Made by a program: the position numbers and the translations under genes. 5,108 nucleotides of DNA from Microcaldota archaeon. GTDB lineage: Archaea > Micrarchaeota > Micrarchaeia > Anstonellales > VGKX01. The notes under the pieces are model-generated. The model saw only the letters and a list, made by a program, of their open reading frames with translations, ran no database searches and had not been told where the DNA came from. The DNA lies in assembly GCA_021823945.1 (NCBI GenBank), contig JAKALW010000099.1, forward strand, positions 1 through 5,108, read 5' to 3'. Position 1 is the stretch's first letter, and each line of letters begins with the position of its first letter. This document shows, one piece after another, positions 1 to 5,002 of the stretch.

Positions 1-145
1 AACTTTTATAACTCTTTAAACCTTTTATAGTTTCCTTTACCGCTTTCTTTCTCCAAAAAATATCTATATTGCAGCTTAAAATATGATCCATAAAATCATA
101 TTTTTTATATATTCTTGAAAACATCTCATTTATCTTTTCACTCAT
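1..145 (-). CDS. UbiE/MenG-like SAM-dependent methyltransferase, N-terminal fragment (runs off the left edge)
   Basis: The frame from the ATG at 145 reads MSEKINEMFSRIYKKYDFMD and continues with HILSCNIDIFWRKKAVKETI. This is the N-terminal signature of the UbiE/COQ5 family (consensus-like F..I...YD.MN..LS...D..WR.KAV). The family C-methylates demethylmenaquinone or demethoxyubiquinol precursors using S-adenosylmethionine. Only 48 residues are visible, so the SAM-binding glycine motif is outside the window and the substrate cannot be inferred; archaeal relatives may act on other substrates. A GGTG element lies 10 nt before the ATG and a TATA-like box about 37 nt before it, which supports this start. 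The fragment is strongly AT-rich, unlike everything right of ~355, suggesting transfer or a composition boundary. Family membership is fairly sure; the exact function is not. Confidence 0.8.
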   Translation of the reverse strand, partial: MSEKINEMFSRIYKKYDFMDHILSCNIDIFWRKKAVKETIKGLKSYKS

Positions 146-180
146 TATAATACCGCACCAATTTGTCGATACATTTTTTT

Positions 181-190
181 TATTTAAAAT
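181..190 (-). promoter_or_regulatory. Archaeal-type TATA box upstream of the methyltransferase gene
   Basis: The minus strand reads ATTTTAAATA, close to the archaeal TATA consensus, with a purine-rich BRE-like stretch (AGAAATA) just upstream. The expected transcription start, about 25 nt downstream, falls near 160. That is 15 nt before the ATG and right at the GGTG ribosome binding element. Caution: the surrounding DNA is so AT-rich that such a match can arise by chance. Confidence 0.45.
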
Positions 191-195
191 TATTT

Positions 196-423
196 CTATC
201 TTTTAGCGGACTCCAAAAGTTTATCAATATCCGAAATAACCCTATCTACTAAACGAAGTAATTTTTTTCTCTCTTCCTTAATATAATTATAATAGTTAAA
301 AATAGTTTTATTTTTAATATGAGTTTTATTCGAAAAATCAACAATCTCTAATTTTGGCGCGCGCTTTGCTTTATACGCTTGCCGCATCCAGCCAAGCTTT
401 ATATCATTGCGCTGCCCAATCAT
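196..423 (-). CDS. Hypothetical protein, possibly truncated or chimeric, spanning the composition boundary
   Basis: The frame is open from the TAG at 196-198 back to a TTG at 522. The ATG at 423 is used here (75 aa); another ATG is at 387. No start has a visible Shine-Dalgarno sequence. The C-terminal ~50 residues lie in AT-rich DNA and look like a natural soluble helical protein (for example KEERKKLLRLVDRV, then DIDKLLESAKR). The N-terminal part lies in GC-balanced DNA and looks much less protein-like. It also crosses GC-rich inverted repeats at 448-463 and 481-498 if the TTG start is used. No family is recognised. It stands 50 bp upstream of the methyltransferase gene on the same strand. 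It could be the 3' remnant of a gene cut at the junction near 355, or a chance ORF in its 5' half. Confidence 0.35.
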   Translation of the reverse strand: MIGQRNDIKLGWMRQAYKAKRAPKLEIVDFSNKTHIKNKTIFNYYNYIKEERKKLLRLVDRVISDIDKLLESAKR

Positions 424-447
424 GAAAACAGGCAAAAAAATTGACTT

Positions 448-498
448 AGCCCTCGCCAGGGCTCCAAAAAACGCATGTGCCCCAGCAACACGTCTGGG
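448..498. repeat. Two GC-rich inverted repeats upstream of the 145-aa gene
   Basis: A perfect 6-bp stem with a 4-nt loop (AGCCCT-cgcc-AGGGCT) occupies 448-463. A second stem, CCCAG/CTGGG with an 8-nt loop, occupies 481-498. On the minus strand the first hairpin is followed, after 7 nt, by a run of seven T, so it could act as a weak terminator in that direction. They lie 27-77 bp before the plus-strand start at 525 and may equally be regulatory or incidental. Confidence 0.3.
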
Positions 499-524
499 CG
501 TTTGCAAACAAAAAGTGACCAAAT

Positions 525-962
525 ATGCAAAAAAATCACCCTAGCCATTACTTTGGAGCCCGTCCCATCCCGGAGATAAAAACCAGGATAAAATCCCTTG
601 ACAGGCGCTATTCGCGGGTTTGCCGCTTCTTCAATAAAATCCAGAAGCCGGATTACGAAAAACAGCAGAAATTCGTCAATGTGGCGTGCAAAATTCAGGG
701 CGAAATTGGCATGCTCGGTGCGGAAATAGACCAGACCTCCAAAGTGCTTGATGAGATGAAAGCCAAGCGCGACATGTTCCGTCAGTACCTTGCTTCAGGC
801 CACGAAGAGCGCCTGAAAGTGCGAGGGAAGTTCATTGAAACGCACGGGCACGCGCCGGAACATGCGCTATACGAGTATTATGTCCTAAGCGATGAAATAA
901 CCCGCATCAGCGGCGAAAAACAGACTATGCAAAAGCTGTTTCCTTTCCTGAAAATAAAATAA
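525..962 (+). CDS. Hypothetical helical / coiled-coil-like protein, 145 aa
   Basis: The protein is basic and apparently soluble, with no signal peptide, no membrane segment and no Trp. After a Pro/His-containing N-terminus (SHYFGARPIPEIK), most of the chain is charged and probably helical. Residues ~15-50 are rich in Lys/Arg. Residues ~60-90 (IGMLGAEIDQTSKVLDEMK) have heptad-like spacing of Ile/Leu/Val/Met. Two Cys (about 33 and 54) and the GHAPEH segment near residue 110 form no recognisable metal site. The ATG at 525 is the first start after an in-frame TGA at 516-518. GTGA at 515-518 lies 6 nt before it as a partial Shine-Dalgarno match. The gene ends in TAA and converges on the HTH operon. 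I do not recognise a family. Its length and ordinary codon use make it a likely real gene. Confidence 0.68.
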   Translation: MQKNHPSHYFGARPIPEIKTRIKSLDRRYSRVCRFFNKIQKPDYEKQQKFVNVACKIQGEIGMLGAEIDQTSKVLDEMKAKRDMFRQYLASGHEERLKVRGKFIETHGHAPEHALYEYYVLSDEITRISGEKQTMQKLFPFLKIK

Positions 963-1024
963 TTGGAAAATTTATGGAAGGAATGAAAAAATTAGGCCAA
1001 CGCCTGCTAAAAGATAAAATGACT

Positions 1025-1050
1025 AAAAAAAAGGAAAAAAGAATGGAAAA
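1025..1050 (-). terminator. Oligo-T terminator of the minus-strand HTH operon
   Basis: Downstream of the HTH gene's TAA the minus strand carries T4 (1050-1047), then T6, CC and T8 (1040-1025). There is no strong hairpin. Archaeal RNA polymerase terminates on oligo-T tracts, and this one lies 28-53 nt past the stop codon in the convergent gap. Confidence 0.55.
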
Positions 1051-1077
1051 GAGGAGGAACGGCATCTCCCATAAAAA

Positions 1078-1254
1078 TTACCCTGTCGCGCCCCAATCGA
1101 CCTTTTCCAGGTCGCGCAAAGCGCGCCAGACAGTCATGTGGGAAACTCCGACTATGTCGGCGATTTCCCTGACAGTCATGCACTCGTCAAGGTAGAGATG
1201 GCTTATCTTGTCCATCTCGTTCTCTCCAAGCAAATGCGGCCTTCCAGCGCCCAT
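1078..1254 (-). CDS. Stand-alone helix-turn-helix DNA-binding protein (resolvase-type HTH), 58 aa
   Basis: The protein opens with GAGRPHLLGENEMDKISHLY, followed by an HTH: helix 2 is MTVREIADIV (residues ~26-35), the turn is GVS, and the recognition helix is HMTVWRALRDL (~39-49). The GRP lead-in followed by an E..I..LY..G.SVREIA..LGVS..TV.R.L pattern is typical of the C-terminal HTH domain of serine recombinases/resolvases. Here the catalytic domain is absent, so it probably binds DNA as a small regulator or is a remnant. The start was chosen at ATG 1254, not the in-frame GTG at 1263, because GGTGAT (1264-1259) ends 4 nt before it, the same spacing as in the gene upstream. The upstream gene's TGA (1262-1260) lies between ribosome binding site and ATG, so translation is likely coupled. 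Confidence 0.82.
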   Translation of the reverse strand: MGAGRPHLLGENEMDKISHLYLDECMTVREIADIVGVSHMTVWRALRDLEKVDWGATG

Positions 1255-1258
1255 GGAA

Positions 1259-1264
1259 ATCACC
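1259..1264 (-). promoter_or_regulatory. Shine-Dalgarno site fixing the HTH gene start
   Basis: GGTGAT on the minus strand matches the archaeal anti-Shine-Dalgarno at the 16S rRNA 3' end and stands 4 nt before ATG 1254. It overlaps the stop codon of the preceding micro-gene, so terminating ribosomes would stand directly on it. Confidence 0.7.
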
Positions 1265-1349
1265 CCGCAAGGCCCCCTTCGTCAAGGGCCAGTCCGCCTT
1301 CCTCTGCCATTCGAAGCGCCTCATCTGCAACCATTATCACGTTTTTCAT
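1260..1349 (-). CDS. 29-aa micro-protein, first gene of the HTH operon
   Basis: A short frame starts MKNVIMVADEALRMAEEGG. After a two-residue linker (LA), the C-terminus repeats the motif, reading LDEGGLAG, so EGGLA occurs twice. The first ~16 residues can form an amphipathic helix; the end is acidic and Gly-rich. AGGTGAT (1360-1354) ends 4 nt before the ATG at 1349 and overlaps a competing upstream ATG at 1355, so 1349 is the likely start. The gene ends in TGA within the ribosome binding site of the HTH gene. No family is recognised. A helix-forming acidic partner of the HTH protein or a leader peptide are possibilities, both inference. The strong ribosome binding site and coupling argue that it is translated. 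Confidence 0.55.
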   Translation of the reverse strand: MKNVIMVADEALRMAEEGGLALDEGGLAG

Positions 1350-1353
1350 TAGC

Positions 1354-1360
1354 ATCACCT
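1354..1360 (-). promoter_or_regulatory. Shine-Dalgarno site of the 29-aa gene
   Basis: AGGTGAT on the minus strand, 4 nt before ATG 1349. It selects the second ATG of ATGCTAATG, because the first overlaps the site itself. Confidence 0.68.
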
Positions 1361-1492
1361 TTAGGCTTGGTTGTGTTTTTGGAACCAGGCAACAGGCAAA
1401 GGCGGCGCAAGGAAGCGTAAAACAAACCTGCCCATTAATTGGGTCTTGATTCCGTCCGGAGGCACCACGCAATTAGCGAGATTTCACGCGTG

Positions 1493-1582
1493 CCAATGCA
1501 GCTATTGTGCTGTAATATAGCCACAAAGCGGCATTGGGAAAGAGACTTTAGTAACACTAAGGAAAAGCCGTGACGGCGCTTT
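1493..1582. repeat. Cluster of inverted repeats, candidate structured RNA element
   Basis: Stem 1 pairs CCAATGC (1493-1499) with GCATTGG (1531-1537). It encloses stem 2, GCTAT (1501-1505) with ATAGC (1517-1521). Next comes a hairpin CTTTAGT-aac-ACTAAGG (1546-1562; 7 bp, one G-T pair), then GCCG-tga-CGGC (1567-1577). AAAGCG (1525-1530) can alternatively pair with CGCTTT (1577-1582). The density of stems in 90 bp is suggestive of a small RNA, leader or operator array; strand and function cannot be told. Confidence 0.35.
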
Positions 1583-1641
1583 CATGCTGCTGTGCGAATT
1601 TTCCATTGTATTACTCCAGTAATGAAGGGATTCCAGATTGG

Positions 1642-1652
1642 ATATATTTAAA
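1642..1652 (+). promoter_or_regulatory. Strong archaeal TATA-like box
   Basis: ATATATTTAAA is an excellent match to the archaeal TATA consensus in otherwise GC-balanced DNA. The predicted start near 1676 would give gene A a leader of ~200 nt containing the hairpin at 1737-1760, or would drive a small RNA. Confidence 0.45.
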
Positions 1653-1736
1653 CATTTGTATCAAAACACCCACGGCCTTTCCCACCCAAATCCAGCCGCC
1701 GACGTATGGGCGCCAGGGGCATTCGCGCAGCTTCCT

Positions 1737-1760
1737 GCACGCCTGGGGAAACAGGCATGC
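1737..1760 (+). repeat. GC-rich hairpin in the possible leader of gene A
   Basis: GCA-C-GCCTG pairs with CAGGC-A-TGC around a GGGAAA loop: eight pairs and one C-A mismatch. It lies ~60 nt downstream of the start predicted from the TATA box at 1642-1652. Confidence 0.35.
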
Positions 1761-1816
1761 GCCACATGCTCTGCCTCCATTCCGCGCTCCCTTGCAAAAC
1801 CAGTTTTTGTACCACG

Positions 1817-1841
1817 GTTCCCGGTAGCGTGGCGTGGGAAC
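1817..1841. repeat. Inverted repeat GTTCCC/GGGAAC just upstream of gene A
   Basis: A perfect 6-bp inverted repeat with a 13-nt spacer sits directly before the CTTAAAG TATA-like element of gene A. It could be an operator or an incidental stem; an overlapping alternative pairing CCACG/CGTGG (1812-1832) exists. Confidence 0.3.
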
Positions 1842-1844
1842 ACT

Positions 1845-1851
1845 CTTAAAG
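1845..1851 (+). promoter_or_regulatory. Possible proximal TATA box of gene A
   Basis: CTTAAAG is centred 32 nt before ATG 1880. It would place transcription start 4-7 nt before the ATG, giving a near-leaderless mRNA. This fits the lack of any Shine-Dalgarno sequence in front of gene A, in contrast to gene B. Confidence 0.35.
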
Positions 1852-1879
1852 TTTCAAGTCGCATTCATTCTCGTTGGTT

Positions 1880-3448
1880 ATGGTGGGCGGTCTTAACACT
1901 GTTTTTGAGAAATCCTGGCGCGACACCACTCGCGTCCTGTTTGGCAGGGAACTTGCCGGTCTGGAAAAATACAGTGCGTGGCTTTCGGAATATCTCCTTC
2001 CCACGACACGGCGCAAGTCCCGCGTTTCTGGCAGGGAAGTGATACTTGCAAAGGACGCCTACCTCAAGTCCGCGAAATTCATATCCGAGGACGAATTAAC
2101 AGCAGACCGGGACTATGCAATCTCCATAAACGACATGAAGGACATGGATTCCCTTGTCCGCGCGCTTTCTGAAAAGGCAGAGTATTCGGGCAACAGGTAT
2201 CTTGGGAATTCCGCATTCGTAGAACGCTCGGATGTGGTGCTTGACTCCCAATACGTCTACAACTCCACAAACATAGAGCAATCCTCCCACATATACAATT
2301 CCTACATGATGCGCAGGGCAAGCAAGTGCGTCTTTGGCTCGGGCTACACTGCGGCGGGCGAACACCTCATACGCGTTGTCGGCGGGATTAACCTGCGCAG
2401 GTGCTTTGAATCCCACGTGGTCACGGATTCTTCAGACCTTTACTTTTCCTTCAATTGCGAGGGCGTGCACGAAGCCTTGTTCTCATTTGGCCAGAAGAAC
2501 AAGAAATACTTGATTGGCAACAGGGAACTGCCAAAAGACAAATACAGGCAGCTCAAGTCAAAACTGCTTGCCGAAGTCGTGGAAAAGCTCGAGTCTGAAG
2601 GCAAGTACCCGTCGCTTTACAGCCTCTGCCCTGAAAATCTCCCCGCGGTTTTGCCAAAGGTGAGCGCCAAAAGGCCCGATGTTGGCATGGACATGGCGCC
2701 AATAGAAAAAGGTTTTGCAAACACGTATTCAATCCTGCTAAAGCGCGCGCCGCCTAGCATAACTAAACTGGAAAAATGGCTTTCAAGGAACACCTGCGAC
2801 GTTGACACTGTAAAGACCGCCTTTGGCTCGGAAACCACGATTGCAAAGAACTTTGGCATGCTCTCTGAAATACCCCGGAAAAGGGCGGTTACGGTATTCG
2901 AATCATTGGAGCTTGGGAAACTTTCCCTTGACGAAAGCGAGCTTGAAAGCGTGGAATCCATAAAGCGCGGCCTGGGGGAAATCGCCTATTTCACAAGCGA
3001 ATACTGGAGCGGCGAGAACCGCAACATATTTTTCTCACCGATTGTCCTCCACAGCACCAATATCTACAAGGGCTTCGAGGCGACGTATTCGGAAAACACC
3101 AGCCACACATTCATGTCCCTGCACTCAAAATTCGTCTATGGCTGCGGCAGGATAATAGACTCGCAATTCTGCCTGAAATGCTACAATTCTGTTTACCTTA
3201 ACAGGTGCTTCGAGCTGGACTCCTGCATCAAGTGCTCGGACTCCTATTTCTGCCACAATTCCGAGGGATTGCAGGACTGCATGTTCTGCTTCAACACAAA
3301 AGGGAAAAGGCACTGCATAGGCAATACCCAGCTTTCCAAAGACGATTACATGAAAATCCGGGACGCGCTTGTCGGGCAGATGGCAGCCGAGATTGGAAAA
3401 ACAAACGGGCTGAAGCTTGACATATACTCCATAGGTGCAAAATCATGA
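1880..3448 (+). CDS. Two-module solenoid-like protein A with 9-residue Cys/Ser repeats, 522 aa, function unknown
   Basis: Module 1 covers residues ~5-240: helical cap (SWRDTTRVLFGRELAGLEKY...WL), a variable strip around SGREV (~50-55), an IND.KDMDSL helix (~83-92), twelve 9-residue rungs (109-214) ending KKYLIGN, and a C-terminal helix (LPKDKYRQLKSKLL). Module 2 (~275-507) repeats this: cap ...EKWL at 297-301, rungs at 377-482 ending RHCIGN, helix SKDDYMKIRDAL. Rungs 422-479 hold ten Cys, in two ladders spaced by 9 (431/449/458/467 and 434/443/452/470/479). There is no signal peptide or membrane segment, so it is probably cytoplasmic, possibly a binding or metal/redox scaffold (inference). 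The IGN..LPKDKY ending vaguely recalls poorly characterised Cys-rich repeat proteins of candidate-phylum genomes. ATG 1880 is preferred to TTG 1874 by alignment with gene B. It ends in TGA within ATGA. Confidence 0.85.
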   Translation: MVGGLNTVFEKSWRDTTRVLFGRELAGLEKYSAWLSEYLLPTTRRKSRVSGREVILAKDAYLKSAKFISEDELTADRDYAISINDMKDMDSLVRALSEKAEYSGNRYLGNSAFVERSDVVLDSQYVYNSTNIEQSSHIYNSYMMRRASKCVFGSGYTAAGEHLIRVVGGINLRRCFESHVVTDSSDLYFSFNCEGVHEALFSFGQKNKKYLIGNRELPKDKYRQLKSKLLAEVVEKLESEGKYPSLYSLCPENLPAVLPKVSAKRPDVGMDMAPIEKGFANTYSILLKRAPPSITKLEKWLSRNTCDVDTVKTAFGSETTIAKNFGMLSEIPRKRAVTVFESLELGKLSLDESELESVESIKRGLGEIAYFTSEYWSGENRNIFFSPIVLHSTNIYKGFEATYSENTSHTFMSLHSKFVYGCGRIIDSQFCLKCYNSVYLNRCFELDSCIKCSDSYFCHNSEGLQDCMFCFNTKGKRHCIGNTQLSKDDYMKIRDALVGQMAAEIGKTNGLKLDIYSIGAKS

Positions 3449-3528
3449 GCTGTGCATCACATATCCCTGGCGGACAGCGTAAAGGCATGCACTGGGCGCG
3501 AAAAAGGCAGCGGAAAGATACGTGCTAG
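3445..3528 (+). CDS. 27-codon junction ORF from the duplicated start (decayed copy or leader peptide)
   Basis: The ATG overlaps gene A's stop as ATGA and has AGGTG 7 nt upstream. The frame (MSCASHIPGGQRKGMHW...) ends at TAG 3526-3528, whose AG belongs to gene B's AGGTG site. It keeps a trace of gene B's start: MS.xS.I...Q.K matches MSDTSNILDRQWK, but the family Trp is replaced by Arg. It may simply be debris. If translated, it would couple A, the micro-ORF and B in sequence. Confidence 0.3.
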   Translation: MSCASHIPGGQRKGMHWARKRQRKDTC

Positions 3529-3531
3529 GTG
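3527..3531 (+). promoter_or_regulatory. Shine-Dalgarno site fixing the gene B start
   Basis: AGGTG ends 7 nt before ATG 3539. This and the alignment of the following residues with the start of protein A select 3539 over an in-frame GTG at 3452, which would add 29 residues with no counterpart in A. Confidence 0.65.
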
Positions 3532-3538
3532 CAAAACA

Positions 3539-5002
3539 ATGAGCGACACATCAAATATCCTTGACAGGCAGTGGAAAAACACGTGCAAACTTGTTTTTGG
3601 CGGCGAGGTCGGCCCGCTATCTGATTATGAGAAATGGCTGTCCCAGAGGGCAGACAATATCTATTACTTCAAGTCGACGGTTTCAGGCAGGCAAGTCGCG
3701 TTTGCCACGCCTGCGTATCCTGCGGATTCCAAGAGGATAAGTTTTGAGGAAATTGATTTTGGCAGGAAGTTTGCGCCCTTGGGAATTGACGAGATAAAGG
3801 ACATAGATTCTGTATTCCAGGCTATTTCAGACAGGGCGTACTACGCAGGGAACATCATACTTGGGAATTCGAAATTCATCGAGAGCAGCACTAATATCTC
3901 CGACAGCTTCTACGTCATGGGCAGTTCGCGGATGGGCGATTCCAAATACATTGCGCATTCAAGCATGGGCAGGCTTTGCGAATATGTTTTTGGGAGCGCC
4001 GCGCCCGGGGAGTCATCATACCTTGTCAGGTGCAATGACACTTACCATGTGAAGCGCGCATTTGAATTGTGGATGACGTCCAACTCGACTGACTGTTACT
4101 ATGTTTTCGCGCTCAACAATTGCTCTGAGTGCATGTTTTCCTTCAACCTGCGAAATGCTAAATACGCCATCGGCAATGCAATTCTTCCAAAGGACAAGTA
4201 CATGAAGATAAAATCCTCGCTTTTGGAGCAGATGAGAACGGAGCTTCAAAGCAACAAGTCCCTTCCATCGCTCACAGACCTGCTCTCAAAGTCTACTGAC
4301 TCGTCAAAAGCGGCAAAGAAAATCCTTGCGGGCAAGCTTTCTGGCGCTGCCGGAGAGGCGAAAAGCACGGAGCCAATGGAAAGGGCATTCACGACAACGT
4401 GCAAAGTGCTGTTTGGCGCGGAACTGTCCGGCCTTGCGGCATACAAGCCATGGCTTACAGGGAGTATGCCGCAGGGCGAAAAGCGCAAATCAGTGTTTTC
4501 AGACAGGGAAATCTACGTTGGCAATTACGCCAAATATATGGAAATCCCAAAAAATCGGACTGTGCTTGAGGACGAGGCGCTCAAATACGTGGAAGTTGCG
4601 CCTCCTGTTCCGGGAATTGAGAACATAACTCTGGCAAATGCGCATGAATTCATCTCAACAATAGCCTATATGTCGCTTGACTATCATGACGGGACGAACA
4701 CGAACGTGATTGACTGCATGGCATATGCGTATTCCACAAACGCGCTTGAGTGCGCCCCATGTGTCCAAATCAAGGACTCTGCATATGATTACTGGCCCAG
4801 GACAAGCGAGCACGTGTTTGGCTGCGGCGTGCTTTTCGACTCTTCGTTTTGCATGCATTGCTATCAGTCAGTGAAGCTCACGCGCTGTTTCGAGGTGGAT
4901 TCAAGCCGCGACTGCGCCGACTTGTATTTCTCGCACAATTGCGAAAATGTCCATGACTCGATGTTCTGCTTCAATGTCAAGAACATGAAATACGCAATTT
5001 GA
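3539..5002 (+). CDS. Two-module solenoid-like protein B, paralogue of A, cut by an in-frame TGA; 487 aa to the stop
   Basis: Module 1 (residues ~6-237): cap QWKNTCKLVFGGEVGPLSDY...WL, SGRQV strip, GIDEIKDIDSVFQAIS helix, rungs 108-213 ending AKYAIGN, helix LPKDKYMKIKSSLLEQM. A Ser/Lys/Ala-rich linker (~240-277) leads to module 2: cap FTTTCKVLFGAELSGLAAY...WL, rungs from 384. In module 2, Cys 441, 450, 459, 468 and 477 are spaced exactly 9 apart, as are Cys 429 and 438. The frame stops at ...NMKYAI, where the other modules have IGN followed by the C-terminal helix, so the protein as written lacks the last rung residues and end cap. No signal peptide or membrane segment is visible. Presumably co-transcribed with A (90 bp apart). 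Function unknown. It may be a recent pseudogene, a sequencing error, or a readthrough product. Confidence 0.8.
   Translation: MSDTSNILDRQWKNTCKLVFGGEVGPLSDYEKWLSQRADNIYYFKSTVSGRQVAFATPAYPADSKRISFEEIDFGRKFAPLGIDEIKDIDSVFQAISDRAYYAGNIILGNSKFIESSTNISDSFYVMGSSRMGDSKYIAHSSMGRLCEYVFGSAAPGESSYLVRCNDTYHVKRAFELWMTSNSTDCYYVFALNNCSECMFSFNLRNAKYAIGNAILPKDKYMKIKSSLLEQMRTELQSNKSLPSLTDLLSKSTDSSKAAKKILAGKLSGAAGEAKSTEPMERAFTTTCKVLFGAELSGLAAYKPWLTGSMPQGEKRKSVFSDREIYVGNYAKYMEIPKNRTVLEDEALKYVEVAPPVPGIENITLANAHEFISTIAYMSLDYHDGTNTNVIDCMAYAYSTNALECAPCVQIKDSAYDYWPRTSEHVFGCGVLFDSSFCMHCYQSVKLTRCFEVDSSRDCADLYFSHNCENVHDSMFCFNVKNMKYAI

Larger units (their letters stand above)
1361..1879. other. Gene-poor 0.5-kb region with hairpins and promoter-like elements
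   Basis: No convincing gene, tRNA or rRNA is visible. The frames open here lack Shine-Dalgarno sites and family features. Contents include a near-palindrome CCCATTAATTGGG (1431-1443), a perfect palindrome CACGCGTG (1485-1492), a cluster of stems (1493-1582), a strong TATA-like box (1642-1652), a GC-rich hairpin (1737-1760) and a 6-bp stem immediately upstream of gene A (1817-1841). A TATATTA on the minus strand (1519-1513) could drive the HTH operon with a leader of ~140 nt. The region probably holds divergent promoters for the HTH operon and gene A. Confidence 0.5.
3432..3584 (+). repeat. Imperfect direct repeat of the gene B initiation region at the A/B junction
   Basis: Copy 1 starts at 3432 and copy 2 at 3526, an offset of 94 bp. 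Both begin with the identical 11-mer TAGGTGCAAAA, then two differing bases, ATGAGC, four differing bases, CATCA, one base, and ATATCC. Weaker identity continues ~25 bp. In both, AGGTG lies exactly 7 nt before an ATG. Copy 2 is the real start of gene B; copy 1 overlaps the last codons and stop of gene A and looks like its decayed duplicate. Confidence 0.75.

Noticed and set aside
974..1195. Plus-strand Lys/Arg-rich ORF of 73 codons after the 145-aa gene
   Set aside because: Its basic N-terminus is just the A-rich terminator tract of the opposite strand, and its second half is antisense to the clear HTH gene. No good ribosome binding site.
1138..1449. Plus-strand ORFs over the HTH operon
   Set aside because: They are antisense to two genes with matched ribosome binding sites, and have low-complexity Ser/Pro/Arg composition with no family features.
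1661..1864. Minus-strand 67-codon ORF in the gap
   Set aside because: No ribosome binding site, Arg/Ala/Gly/Pro-rich composition typical of antisense frames in GC-balanced DNA.
1361..1879. tRNA or other known RNA gene in the gap
   Set aside because: The GGTTCCC stretch near 1816 resembles a T-arm start, but no acceptor, D-arm or anticodon stem can be built around it.
1570..2042. Plus-strand ORFs from GTG 1570 and TTG 1638
   Set aside because: No ribosome binding site, weak start codons, no recognisable domain. The second runs 160 bp into gene A in another frame and its start overlaps the TATA box.
2079..3488. Several antisense ORFs of 60-114 codons under gene A
   Set aside because: Shadows of gene A, whose gapless repeat structure and paralogy with B prove the coding strand.
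3452..3538. GTG start adding 29 residues to protein B
   Set aside because: No Shine-Dalgarno in front of it. The extension has no counterpart in protein A and overlaps the decayed duplicate, while ATG 3539 has AGGTG at 7 nt.
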